Source: a bacterium (GTDB lineage Bacteria; Chloroflexota; Dormibacteria; Aeolococcales; Bog-877). From it: a stretch of 32,475 nucleotides of DNA. Position 1 is the first letter of the stretch. Every line of letters begins with the position of its first letter. Positions 8,318 to 17,407 of the stretch are shown one piece after another. The position numbers and the translations under genes are program-made. Location of the stretch: the NCBI GenBank assembly GCA_021791415.1, contig JAJYWQ010000085.1:30027-62501 (forward strand), written 5' to 3'. Under the pieces are notes generated by a model that made no database searches, was not told the DNA's origin, and was given only the letters and a program-made list of their open reading frames with translations.

Positions 8318-9715
8318 ATGATCAGCGCCGTGACCCGCGTCCCACCGCAGCTGGCACCCGGCTTCTGGATCTCCGACGCTCATCCCGGCGCGCCGCGCGC
8401 CCCCTTGCAGGGGAGCCGCCGGGTGGATGTGACGGTGGTGGGGGGTGGCTTCACCGGCCTTTGGACGGCATACCACCTCCTGCGGCTGGAGCCTTCCGCC
8501 AAGGTTCTCGTCCTGGAGCGGGAGCGGGTGGGATTCGGAGCCTCGGGGCGTAACGGCAGCTGGTGCGTCCCCGAGCTGAATGCCGGGCCGACCCTTCTGG
8601 CCGGGCACTTCGGGGCCCCGAGGGCGGCGGAGCTGCATGCCGCGATGCGGGCCACGGTGGACGAGATAGGGCAGTTCTGTTCCCAGGAGGGCATCGAGGG
8701 GTTCGACAAGGCCGGGGTCCTGCTCGTGGCCCGAGGTCGGGGACAGATGCCCGCCCTGGAGGCCACCCAGCGGGAGTGGGAACAGGCCGGCATGACCAGC
8801 CCCTACCAGCGGATGACCGCTGCCGAGGCGGATGGGAAGCTGGCAGTCCACCAGATGGAGGGCGCCCTGTTCTCCCCGGAGGGGGCTTCGGTCCACCCGG
8901 GAAAGCTGGTCCAAGGGCTCGCTGCCGCCGTGGAGCGAATGGGTGGCGAGATCTTCGAGGGGAGCGGCGTCACGAGCATCGAGGAGGGCAGGCCGCCCAG
9001 GGCTCGGACGGAGCTGGGCGAGGTGACCGCCGGCGTCGTCGTCCTGGCACTGGAGGCTTACCTCACCCAGCTCCCCGGGTGGCACCGGGCCGTCCTCCCG
9101 GTGTACTCCCTGATCGAGTTGACCGAGCCCCTGACCGAGGCCCAGTTGGCATCGGTGAACTGGCGGTCGCGGATCTGCGTCTCCTCGATGCGGCTCACGG
9201 TCGACTACCTGGCGCTCACCCCCGACCGGCGGGTCCTGGTCGGGGGACGGGGGGCCCCTTATCGATACGGCTCAGCTCTATCCCCGGGGCTGGAGCACCA
9301 CCGAGCCACGCACGAGGGACTGCGGGCGATGTTCCGGGAGTGGTTTCCCGCCCTCGCGGGGGTCAAGTTCACCGATTCGTGGGGAGGGGTGTTGGGGATG
9401 CCCAGGGATTGGATCCCCCAGGTGAGGCTGGACCGGGGTCGAGGTCTCGGGGTCGCCTACGGGTACACCGGGCACGGGGTCGCCACCACCCACCTTCTGG
9501 GCCGCACCATGGCCGAGCTGATCGCCGGCCGGGAATCAGAGCGCACCGATCTGCCGCTGGTGGGGCACCGGTCGCCGGCGTGGGAGCCGGAGCCCCTCCG
9601 CTGGATGGCCGTCCGATATGTGCAGCGGCAGCTGGCCGGGCTGGACTCCCGCGCGGCCAGGGGGGGGCGTCCCCCCTCCGGTCGGACGGTCGCGGAGAGG
9701 CTGGCGGCGCACTGA
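8318..9715 (+). CDS. FAD-dependent oxidoreductase, DAO/PuuB-like amine oxidase
   Basis: 465 residues. An N-terminal Rossmann dinucleotide-binding motif VTVVGGGFTGLWTAYHL (GGGFTG at 42-47) and ERVGFGASGRNGSW follow the pattern of the D-amino-acid-oxidase superfamily, in particular glycine-oxidase and gamma-glutamylputrescine-oxidase-like members. A late GVAYGYTGHGVATTHLLGR block is the usual second FAD contact. It would oxidise a C-N bond of an amine with FAD, releasing an aldehyde or imine and peroxide; the substrate is unknown. It has no signal peptide, so it should be cytoplasmic. The ATG follows a G-rich CGGGGGCG stretch, a moderate ribosome binding site. Its place beside aminotransferases and aldehyde dehydrogenases suggests it supplies the aldehyde. 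Confidence 0.86.
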   Translation: MISAVTRVPPQLAPGFWISDAHPGAPRAPLQGSRRVDVTVVGGGFTGLWTAYHLLRLEPSAKVLVLERERVGFGASGRNGSWCVPELNAGPTLLAGHFGAPRAAELHAAMRATVDEIGQFCSQEGIEGFDKAGVLLVARGRGQMPALEATQREWEQAGMTSPYQRMTAAEADGKLAVHQMEGALFSPEGASVHPGKLVQGLAAAVERMGGEIFEGSGVTSIEEGRPPRARTELGEVTAGVVVLALEAYLTQLPGWHRAVLPVYSLIELTEPLTEAQLASVNWRSRICVSSMRLTVDYLALTPDRRVLVGGRGAPYRYGSALSPGLEHHRATHEGLRAMFREWFPALAGVKFTDSWGGVLGMPRDWIPQVRLDRGRGLGVAYGYTGHGVATTHLLGRTMAELIAGRESERTDLPLVGHRSPAWEPEPLRWMAVRYVQRQLAGLDSRAARGGRPPSGRTVAERLAAH

Positions 9716-9717
9716 GG

Positions 9718-9732
9718 CCACCCACCGGGTGG
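9718..9732 (+). terminator. Hairpin after the FAD oxidase stop codon
   Basis: CCACCC-ACC-GGGTGG starts 2 nt after the TGA. It is a 6-bp GC stem with a 3-nt loop but no U-tract, so it is a weak intrinsic terminator or a 3' stabiliser. Confidence 0.35.
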
Positions 9733-9965
9733 ACGGATTGTGATCGGGCCACAAATCGCCAGACTCAGATTTGATGATCGGCCCCATGGCCGCGCCCTGA
9801 GCCTCGGCCTAAAGTCGGAGGTTGCCGTGAGTGCCGGGTGGCTCGCGGGAGATCCGGTGCTGTTTCGGACCAAGAGGCGCGGAGGCCGAGAGGATGCGCC
9901 CGCTGGGACGGGAAGAGGCGGTGTTCCATCTGTGCCAGGGCTACCGGGGAGAGGAGTAGAGAGTG

Positions 9966-11867
9966 ATGAGATTCATCAGGGTCCACGGTGACGGCTCGTC
10001 CGCCGGGGGCGCTCACCGGAGCAGGGGACGCCGGACCGCCCTCGGGGCGAGCATGCTGGCGGGGCTGGGGCTGCTGGTGGCAGCCTGTGGTTCCACCACC
10101 ACCTCGTCCCCGCCGGTTCCGACCAACATCGCCCAGACCCCGCCGACCGGCGGAACCCCGGTGGCCGGGGGCACCGCCAGCTACGCCCTTCCCATCGGGG
10201 AGGACTTCTCCTGGATCTTCCCGATTGAGAACCAGGCCAACTACGAGGACTGGAACTCCAACATCGAGGGGGGTATGTGGCGGCCGCTCTACTTCGCTGG
10301 GGGCCCCGGCCAGACGGGCATCAACTACCAGCTCTCGATCGCCAATCCCCCCGTGTACTCCAACGGAAACCGCACCGTGACCGTGACCATGAAGCAGGGC
10401 TACACCTGGTCCGATGGCACGCCAGTGACCACCGCCGACGTGCAGTTCTTCTTCCAGCTCTTGAGCGCCGGCAAGAACAAGGACGGCGCCTACATCCCCG
10501 GTGAGATGCCCGACGACGTCAGCTCGGTCTCCATCGACAGCCCCTACCAGTTCACGCTCAACCTAAACCAGGCCTACAACCCCAGCTGGTTCACCAACAA
10601 CCAGCTCACCTGGATCTACCCCCTGCCGCAGCAGGCGTGGGACAAGACCTGCCTCACCTGCCAGGTGGGCAACAACGCCGCCACTCCCTCGGGCGCCAAG
10701 AGCGTCTTCAACTTCCTGTATGGCCAGTCGGAGAAGCTGAGCACCTACTCCAGCAATCCCCTGTGGAAGGTGGTGGACGGGCCCTGGGTCATCAAGTCCT
10801 TCGACCCCACCACCTACACCGCCCAGTTCTCCGCCAACAGCCACTACACAGGGGCGGGAAAGCCCCAGCTGAGCGGGTACTCGGTCTACAGCTTCCAGTC
10901 GGACACCGCCGAGGTGGACGCCCTGCGTTCGGGAGCCATCGACTTCGGCTTCCTGCCCTTCACCGACCTCACCCTGGCGACCTACTTCCACCAGCACGGC
11001 TTCACCACCGCGCCCTGGCCGGTCTTCTACAACGAGACCGTCGAGCTGGGATTCACCAGCAAGACCTGGGGGCCGTTGGTCAAACAGCTGTACATCCGTC
11101 AGGCTCTCCAGCACCTCATCAACGAGTCGCTCTTCCTGCAGAAGACGCTCCACGGCTTCGGCCTCCCCGACTACGGGCCGGCCCCGGTCTACCCCAACTC
11201 CCAGTACGTAAGCCCCCAGACCACCTCGGACCCCTACCCGTACAGCGTGAGCGCCGCCAAGCAGCTGCTGGCCAGCCACGGCTGGACCCAGGGGTCCGGC
11301 GGGGTGGATGTCTGCAGCCGGCCGGGTACGGCCAGCGATGAGTGCGGCGCCGGGATTCCCAAGGGCAAGCAGCTCAGCTTCCTCTTCATGTACTCCACCG
11401 GAACCCCCAGCTTCCTGGCCCAGGTCGAGGCGTTTGCCACCGCAGCCAAGTCGGCTGGGATCGGGATCAACCTGGACGGGCAGACCGAGACCACCATGTT
11501 CTCGATCGGCGGTGTCTGCCCCTCCTCACCCCCCTGCAACTGGGGCCTTTTGGCCTACAGCGGCTTCATGTGGGACTACGGCCAGTACGAGATCCTTCCG
11601 GTGGGTGGGAACCAGTTCGGCCAGGGCAACTACTGGGCGGGGGGCTACAACTCCTCTCAGGCTCAGCACTTGATCACCGCCGCCCACACCCAGCCCGGCC
11701 TGACTCCCCTCTACAACGTGGAGAACTATCTCTCCACCGACGAGGCCTCGCTCTGGTGGCCGCTGGCGGACTACGAGATCGTGGTGGCCAAGAACAGCCT
11801 GCGCGGCTGGTACCCGCTCAACCCCTACGCCAACTACCACCCCTCCAGCTGGTACTTCGTGAACTGA
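9966..11867 (+). CDS. ABC transporter substrate-binding lipoprotein, peptide/nickel (SBP_bac_5) type
   Basis: 633 residues. The N-terminus has an Arg-rich n-region, a hydrophobic stretch and a lipobox LLVAAC, so the mature protein is predicted to be lipid-anchored at the cysteine near residue 41. A Thr/Ser/Pro linker follows. The mature part carries family-5 binding-protein features: a 'GGMWRPLYF' early block, VTMKQGYTWSDGTPVTTADVQFFF, and a later 'YIRQALQHLINESLF' helix. It would capture a peptide, amine-containing or amide solute and pass it to the Dpp-like permeases encoded downstream. ATG 9966 and an adjacent GTG 9963 are both reachable from the GGAGAGGAG ribosome binding site. Extra cysteine pairs in the C-terminal half may form disulfides. 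Confidence 0.9.
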   Translation: MRFIRVHGDGSSAGGAHRSRGRRTALGASMLAGLGLLVAACGSTTTSSPPVPTNIAQTPPTGGTPVAGGTASYALPIGEDFSWIFPIENQANYEDWNSNIEGGMWRPLYFAGGPGQTGINYQLSIANPPVYSNGNRTVTVTMKQGYTWSDGTPVTTADVQFFFQLLSAGKNKDGAYIPGEMPDDVSSVSIDSPYQFTLNLNQAYNPSWFTNNQLTWIYPLPQQAWDKTCLTCQVGNNAATPSGAKSVFNFLYGQSEKLSTYSSNPLWKVVDGPWVIKSFDPTTYTAQFSANSHYTGAGKPQLSGYSVYSFQSDTAEVDALRSGAIDFGFLPFTDLTLATYFHQHGFTTAPWPVFYNETVELGFTSKTWGPLVKQLYIRQALQHLINESLFLQKTLHGFGLPDYGPAPVYPNSQYVSPQTTSDPYPYSVSAAKQLLASHGWTQGSGGVDVCSRPGTASDECGAGIPKGKQLSFLFMYSTGTPSFLAQVEAFATAAKSAGIGINLDGQTETTMFSIGGVCPSSPPCNWGLLAYSGFMWDYGQYEILPVGGNQFGQGNYWAGGYNSSQAQHLITAAHTQPGLTPLYNVENYLSTDEASLWWPLADYEIVVAKNSLRGWYPLNPYANYHPSSWYFVN

Positions 11868-11882
11868 CGCCGGAAACCCCTG

Positions 11883-13535
11883 TTGCAGCCCCGAACCGAC
11901 CTGCTCATCACCGGCGGTCCGATCTGGACCGGCCGCTTAGAGCAGCCCTGGGTTGAGGCCCTGGCGGTCCGCGACGGCAAGGTCGCGGCCGCCGGGCCAC
12001 TCAGGGAAGTCAGGGAGGTATCGGCGCCTCGGGCCGAGACCTTTGAGCTGAGGGGGCGGGCGGTCATTCCCGCGTTCCACGACGCCCACTGCCACCCCAT
12101 CGGCGGCGGGCTGCAGCAGCGCAGCTGCGACCTCGAGGGTGCGAGAACCCCTGGCGAGTGTCAGGAGAGGATCCGAGCGTACCTGGCCGCGCACCCGGAT
12201 GTGGAGTGGGTCCTTGGCAAAGGATGGTCGATGGAGCTGTTCGCGCGGGGCACCCCCGAGCGGCAGCTACTGGACCAGGTGACCGGGGAGCGCCCGGCCT
12301 ACCTCATCAACCGCGACGGCCACAGCGCCTGGGTCAACTCGGCCGCCCTCCGGCTGGCGGGGATCGAAGCCACGACCCCGGATCCCCAGCACGGCAGGAT
12401 CGAGCGGACGGAGGGCGGCGACCCCCAGGGCACTTTGCACGAGGGCGCCATGGAGCTGGTCGGGCGCCTGGCCCCCACCACCACCGATGCGGAGCGGCTC
12501 GCCGCACTGCGTCAGGCCCAGGCCCACCTGCACGGCCTGGGGATCGCCGGCTGGCAGGATGCCATGGTCGACCCCAAGACCGAGGCGGCCTACACGGCTC
12601 TGGCCCAGGCCGGGGACCTCTCCGCCAGGGTGCGCCTCGCCCTCTGGTGGGAGCGGGAGCAGGGCCTCGAGCAGGTCGAGGAGCTGGACCATCGGAGGAG
12701 GCGCCTGGCGGAGTTGGGGCTGGACGGCGGCAGCGTCAAGATCATGCTCGACGGGGTGATGGAGACCTTCACCGCCGCGCTGCTGGATCCCTACCTGACC
12801 CTTCCCGGCGGACCGCCTCCGGGCCAGCTGGGCCACCTCTTCCTGGATCCCGAATCGGCGACGGCCGCCACTTCGGCCCTGCACCGCCAGGGCTTCCAGG
12901 TCCACTTCCACGCGATCGGGGACCGCGCGGTGCGAGTCGCCCTGGACGCGGTGGCGCGCGCGTCCAGGGAGGGTGGACGGGACCTCCGCCACCACGTAGC
13001 TCACATCCAGCTGGTGCATCCCGCCGATCTTCACCGTTTCCACGAGCTCAAGGTGGTGGCCAACATGCAGCCCTTCTGGGCCTGTCACGAACCACAGATG
13101 GACGAGATGACCATCCCCTTCCTGGGAGCGGAGCGGTCTCTGCACCAGTACCCCTTCCGGGACCTGGCCCACTCCGGGGCGGTCCTCGCGGGGGGGTCGG
13201 ACTGGCCGGTCTCGACCGCCAACCCCCTGGAGGAGATCGCCGTGGCCACGACCCGCCGCGCTCCCTGGGACAGGGACCGAGGGGTGTCGTCACCACCCGC
13301 CTTCCTACCCGAGCAGGTACTCCCCCTGGCCACGGCGCTGTCAGCCTTCACCGCGGGGTCGGCCTACGTCAACCACCTGGAGCATGTGACCGGTACCCTG
13401 GAGGCCGGCAAGGCGGCGGACCTGGTGGTGCTGGCCCAGGACCCGTTCTCCATCCCCCTGGACCGGCTGCCCGAGGCCCGGGTCGAGATCACCATGGTCG
13501 ACGGCCGGGTGGTGTTCCACCGGGACGGGGCCTGA
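11883..13535 (+). CDS. Amidohydrolase family 3 (YtcJ-like) metal-dependent hydrolase
   Basis: 550 residues. The N-terminal composite beta-sandwich begins TDLLITGGPIWTG. The metal site HDAHCHP has the HxH pair at residues 69 and 71. Further conserved signals are a SVKIMLDGVME block (carbamylated-lysine position in relatives), VHFHAIGDRAV, LRHHVAHIQLV, and the catalytic aspartate in GGSDWPVS. A C-terminal GTLEAGKAADLVVL strand closes the fold. It would hydrolyse an amide, N-acyl or cyclic C-N bond of a small molecule in the cytoplasm; substrate not predictable. Start TTG 11883 lies only 15 nt after the binding-protein stop with a weak GGAAA signal. It interrupts the transporter genes, tying the reaction to the imported solute. 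Confidence 0.85.
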   Translation: MQPRTDLLITGGPIWTGRLEQPWVEALAVRDGKVAAAGPLREVREVSAPRAETFELRGRAVIPAFHDAHCHPIGGGLQQRSCDLEGARTPGECQERIRAYLAAHPDVEWVLGKGWSMELFARGTPERQLLDQVTGERPAYLINRDGHSAWVNSAALRLAGIEATTPDPQHGRIERTEGGDPQGTLHEGAMELVGRLAPTTTDAERLAALRQAQAHLHGLGIAGWQDAMVDPKTEAAYTALAQAGDLSARVRLALWWEREQGLEQVEELDHRRRRLAELGLDGGSVKIMLDGVMETFTAALLDPYLTLPGGPPPGQLGHLFLDPESATAATSALHRQGFQVHFHAIGDRAVRVALDAVARASREGGRDLRHHVAHIQLVHPADLHRFHELKVVANMQPFWACHEPQMDEMTIPFLGAERSLHQYPFRDLAHSGAVLAGGSDWPVSTANPLEEIAVATTRRAPWDRDRGVSSPPAFLPEQVLPLATALSAFTAGSAYVNHLEHVTGTLEAGKAADLVVLAQDPFSIPLDRLPEARVEITMVDGRVVFHRDGA

Positions 13536-13574
13536 CGGCGTGAGAATGCTGCCCATGTCCACCCCGGCGCGGCC

Positions 13575-14516
13575 GTGACCCGCTACCTGCTGCGGCGCCT
13601 GGGGCAGGCAATCCTGGTACTGCTGCTCGTCTCGGTGCTGGTGTTCTCGCTCCTCCACGTCCTGCCGGGGGGACTGGTTCGAGCCCAACTCGGCCCCAAG
13701 GCCACCCCCCACGAGGTGGCCCAGCTGGCCATCCAGGAGGGGTTGAACAAGCCGATCTTCGTCCAGTACGCGATCTGGCTGGGCAACGCCCTCCATGGCA
13801 ACCTGGGGTACTCCTACAAGCTCAACTCCCCGGTGGCCACTCTGCTCGGGGAGTACTTCCCCCGCGACCTGCTGCTGGTCGGGATCGCCCTCTTCCTGGC
13901 CATCGCGATCTCCATCCCCCTGGGCCTCCTGCAGGGAGTGCGGCGCAACCGGGACATCGACTACGGCCTCTCCTTCCTCCTGCTGGCGCTCTACTCCATG
14001 CCCAGCTTCCTCCTCGGGGTCATCGGGATCATCCTCTTCAACATCGAGTTCAACGTCTTCCCCCCGACGGCGATCCACTTCGGCACCTCCTTCGGGGCGG
14101 ACGTCTCGGCCCTGGTGCTGCCGGTGGGCACCCTCATGCTGGGCAACGTCGCCTACTACAGCCGCTACATGCGGTCGGCGGTCATCGACAACCTCTTGGA
14201 GGACTACGTCCGCACCGCCAAGGCCAAGGGCTCCAGCTGGCGGAGGATCCTCTCCCGCCACGTGCTGCGCAACTCGCTCCTCCCCACCGTCAGCCTGGTG
14301 GGCATCAGCTTTCCGTACGTGATCAGCGGGTCCCTCATCGTGGAGGCGCTCTTCGACTATCCAGGGATGGGGCTCCTCTTCTGGAACGCCTCCCAGGACC
14401 GTGACTACCCCGTCCTCCTGGGCGTCATCCTCCTGATCAGCGCCGCGGTCGTCGTGGGCAACCTGGTGGCCGACATCCTCTACATGGTGCTCGACCCGAG
14501 GATTCGCTATGGCTGA
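13575..14516 (+). CDS. ABC transporter permease, DppB-like
   Basis: 313 residues with about six predicted membrane segments, beginning MTRYLLRRLGQAILVLLLVSVLVFSLLHVLPGG-like, the standard DppB/OppB N-terminus. The cytoplasmic EAA loop is seen as DYVRTAKAKGSSWRRILSRH followed by VLRNSLLPTV. It forms half of the membrane channel for the upstream binding protein. The start is GTG 13575. No clear ribosome binding site precedes it, but a 10-codon open frame (ATG 13546) ends in a TGA overlapping this GTG and could provide coupling. The downstream permease overlaps its last 8 nt. Confidence 0.9.
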   Translation: MTRYLLRRLGQAILVLLLVSVLVFSLLHVLPGGLVRAQLGPKATPHEVAQLAIQEGLNKPIFVQYAIWLGNALHGNLGYSYKLNSPVATLLGEYFPRDLLLVGIALFLAIAISIPLGLLQGVRRNRDIDYGLSFLLLALYSMPSFLLGVIGIILFNIEFNVFPPTAIHFGTSFGADVSALVLPVGTLMLGNVAYYSRYMRSAVIDNLLEDYVRTAKAKGSSWRRILSRHVLRNSLLPTVSLVGISFPYVISGSLIVEALFDYPGMGLLFWNASQDRDYPVLLGVILLISAAVVVGNLVADILYMVLDPRIRYG

Positions 14517-15471
14517 CGCCCTGGACGAGCCCCTCGCCACCGCGCCCGCGCTGGCCGACGCCGAGCCCGCCGCACTCGGGCCGGGGGAGGCGAGCGAGCT
14601 GGCCTGGGAGGAGGCCTGGACCCCGCCCAATCACCTGCTGGAGAACCTCCGGGTCTACGCCAAGAACCGCATCGCCCTCGGAGGGGCGGTCTTCCTCGCC
14701 CTGGTGGTCCTCTTCTCCTTCCTGGGACCGCTCATCTACCAGACCGACCAGGTCTCCACCAACCTGCTCAACGGCAACCTCACCCCCTCGGCCGCCCACC
14801 TTCTCGGCACCAGCCCCGAGGGCCGTGACATCCTCGGGCGACTCATGGTCGGCGGCCAGGCGACGATCGAGGTCGCGCTGGCGGTGGCGGCGATCGCCAC
14901 CGCCTTCGGCACCCTCTGGGGTGCCCTGGCCGGGTTCCTGGGTGGGGTGGCGGACGCCTTCATGATGCGGGTGGTGGACGCCATGCTGTCCATCCCCTTC
15001 CTCTTCTTCGTAGTCCTGCTGGCCGCCCTGGTCCAGCCGTCACTGCCCATCATCATCCTGGCCATCGCCTCGGTCAGCTGGCTCTCCACCGCCCGGCTGG
15101 TGCGGGGCGAGGTGCTCAGCCTGCGCACCCGGGACTACGTGGCGGCGGCGCGGTGTTTCGGGAGCGGGCCCTGGCAGATCATCTTCCGCCACCTGCTCCC
15201 CAACTCCCTGGGCGTCGTGGTGGTGAACGCCACCCTCAAGGTGGCGGACGCGATCCTGACCTTCGCCTCGATCAGCTTCCTGGGGCTGGGGGTGCCTCCC
15301 CCGGCCACCAGCTGGGGACAGATGCTCACCACCGGCATCAGCAACCTCTTCAACGGGTACTGGTGGGAGCTTTGGCCGGCCGCCTTCTTCATCGTGGGGA
15401 CGGTGATCGCCATCAATGTCATGGGCGACGGTCTTCGCGACGTGGTGGAGAAGCGCCTTCAGCAACGTTGA
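14509..15471 (+). CDS. ABC transporter permease, DppC-like
   Basis: 320 residues. An acidic, Ala-rich cytoplasmic N-terminus of about 50 residues precedes the first membrane segment (ALGGAVFLALVVLFSFLGPL). The LLGTSPEGRDILGRLMVGGQ block is characteristic of DppC/OppC proteins. The EAA loop appears as RTRDYVAAARCFGSGPWQII with a following LLPNSL. It overlaps DppB by 8 nt, so the two are translated together. No ATP-binding subunits lie in the window, so the ATPases must come from another locus. Confidence 0.9.
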   Translation: MADALDEPLATAPALADAEPAALGPGEASELAWEEAWTPPNHLLENLRVYAKNRIALGGAVFLALVVLFSFLGPLIYQTDQVSTNLLNGNLTPSAAHLLGTSPEGRDILGRLMVGGQATIEVALAVAAIATAFGTLWGALAGFLGGVADAFMMRVVDAMLSIPFLFFVVLLAALVQPSLPIIILAIASVSWLSTARLVRGEVLSLRTRDYVAAARCFGSGPWQIIFRHLLPNSLGVVVVNATLKVADAILTFASISFLGLGVPPPATSWGQMLTTGISNLFNGYWWELWPAAFFIVGTVIAINVMGDGLRDVVEKRLQQR

Positions 15472-15517
15472 GCGCCGCCTCGCGTGAGCGGCGGACGTGA
15501 ATAGGGAGGAGACACCG

Positions 15518-16996
15518 ATGACGCTGACCCTGGCCGCCCAGGCCCGCTCCGCCCTCGGGCCGGAGCCGCTCCACCTTCGCCTCTATCTCGGAGGTGCCGG
15601 CGAGGAGACCAAAGAGCACCTGCCGCTGGTGAGCCCGGTGACCGGGGATGTGATCGCCGAGGTGCCGGTGCCCGAGCGCGAACAGATCGCCCGGGCGGTG
15701 CTGTTGGCGCGCGACGCCCAGCGGCGGTGGGCCGAGGTGGGCGCCTTCCAGCGGGCCGAGGTATGCCACCGGATCGGGGATGCACTCCTGGCACGCCGGG
15801 ACGACCTGGCCCGGCTGCAGACCTTGGAGCAGGGGAAGCCCCTGGCGGAGTCGGTCGCGGACATCGAGGAGGCGGCCCAGCTCTTCCACCTCCACGCCGA
15901 GGACCTGGTCCGCCTCAGCGGCGAGACGCTGCCGGTGCGCGACCCGCACAAGCGCATGGTCACCTTCCGGCGACCGGTGGGCACCTGGGCCATCATCACC
16001 CCCTGGAACTTCCCAGTGCTGATGATGGCTGAGTTCACGGCGCCGGGCCTCGCCACCGGCAACGCCCTGGTGGTCAAGCCGCCGGCTCACACCTGCGCCG
16101 CGGTGCTGGCGGCGACCGCGGCCTTCGAGGAGGCCGGACTGCCCCCAGGTCTGGTGAGCGTTCTCCCGGGCGACGGGGGGGTCGGCGAGATGATGCTGGA
16201 GGAGCCGGGGTTCGACGCCATCGGATTCATCGGCTCATCGGCCACCGGGGCCCGCATCCAGGCCCTGGCCGGGCTCCGCCGGACCATCATGGAGTGCTCG
16301 GGAAACGGTCCGGTCGTCGTCTGCGCCGACGCCGACGTGGAGCGTGCCGCCAGGGCGGCGGTGTACGGCGCCTACCTCTGCTCGGGGCAGGTCTGCTGTG
16401 CCACCGAGCGGGCCCTGGTGCACCGGGCAGTCCACCGGGACTTCCTGGATGCCTGTGCCGCCGAGGCCCAGCGGGTCCGGCTCGGGGACCCCTTCGACCC
16501 CGAGGTGAACCTGGGCCCCTTGAACAACGCCGCGGTGGCGTCCAAGATGGACCGCCACATCCAGGACGGCCGCCATAGGGGAGCCCGGGTGCTCACCGGG
16601 GGAACGCGCCGCGCGGGGATGCCGACCGACCTCTACTACGAGTTCACCATCATGGACCAGGTGACGCCGGGGATGGCGGCCTTTCAGGAGGAGTCGTTCG
16701 GTCCCCTGCTCCCGGTCACCGTGGCCGACGACGACGCCGGGCTGCTTCAGCTCGCCAACCAGGACGCCCTCGGCCTGCAGGCGGCGGTCTTCACCCGCGA
16801 CCTGGCTCGGGCATTCCACTTCGCCGAGCACCTCGAGGTCGGGCAGGTGGTGGTCAACGACACCACCGACTACTGGGACATCAACATGCCCTTCGGAGGC
16901 GCAGGCGGCAAGCACAGCGGCTGGGGACGGATCGGGGGAAAGTGGACCCTGATGGACATGTCGGACATCAGGACGGCGATCCTCGACCTCTCCTGA
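15518..16996 (+). CDS. NAD(P)-dependent aldehyde dehydrogenase, second copy
   Basis: 492 residues, ALDH superfamily. ATG 15518 is preceded by AGGGAGGAG at a 6-nt spacing, so I reject the upstream in-frame GTG 15497. Motifs: ITPWNFPV (Asn164), LVVKPPA (Lys187), the general base in MECSGNGP (Glu259) in place of the common LELGG pattern, and the nucleophile in CSGQVC (Cys293) with a second cysteine just after it. The C-terminal MPFGGAGGKHSGWGR block is the usual oligomerisation and active-site region. It is only about 29% similar by eye to the copy at 2035-3480, so it should have its own aldehyde substrate. It follows the permease genes by 46 nt on the same strand. Confidence 0.87.
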   Translation: MTLTLAAQARSALGPEPLHLRLYLGGAGEETKEHLPLVSPVTGDVIAEVPVPEREQIARAVLLARDAQRRWAEVGAFQRAEVCHRIGDALLARRDDLARLQTLEQGKPLAESVADIEEAAQLFHLHAEDLVRLSGETLPVRDPHKRMVTFRRPVGTWAIITPWNFPVLMMAEFTAPGLATGNALVVKPPAHTCAAVLAATAAFEEAGLPPGLVSVLPGDGGVGEMMLEEPGFDAIGFIGSSATGARIQALAGLRRTIMECSGNGPVVVCADADVERAARAAVYGAYLCSGQVCCATERALVHRAVHRDFLDACAAEAQRVRLGDPFDPEVNLGPLNNAAVASKMDRHIQDGRHRGARVLTGGTRRAGMPTDLYYEFTIMDQVTPGMAAFQEESFGPLLPVTVADDDAGLLQLANQDALGLQAAVFTRDLARAFHFAEHLEVGQVVVNDTTDYWDINMPFGGAGGKHSGWGRIGGKWTLMDMSDIRTAILDLS

Positions 16997-17013
16997 GCGG
17001 CAGAGGGAGCGGC

Positions 17014-17407
17014 CTACCGGGTCTCCCGGCACACGCAGAATTCATTGCCCTCGGGGTCCGCCATCACCTGCCACTCCCACGGCTGGCCGCCGAAGGGGGC
17101 CCCGACCAGGGTGGCGCCGGCCCCCAGCAGCTCCGCCACCAGCCCCTCGGGGTCGGTGGTGAAGAGGTCGAGGTGCACTCGGTTCTTGACCGCCTTGGCC
17201 TCCCGCACCCGCTGGAGGAAGACCGGGAGCCCCCCCGGAGGGGGCACCAGGTCGAGGTAGGGATCTCCATTCCCGCTGGTCTCCGAGTAGCCGAGGGCCC
17301 GGAGCCAGAACGGCGCCAGCGCTGCCGGGTTAAGGCAATCGATCCCCACCTCAAGCCTGGGGCGGGGGAGGTCCCCCGGGGTCCGGCGCCTGCCGGACCC
17401 TGGGGGA

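Noticed and set aside
5005-8321. Long plus-strand open frames opposite the PucR and aminotransferase genes
   Set aside because: They mirror well-supported minus-strand genes and show no family motifs or ribosome binding sites.
13341-14630. 429-codon minus-strand frame opposite the permease genes
   Set aside because: Antisense to two clear permeases; composition is Gln/Glu/Gly/His-rich shadow sequence.
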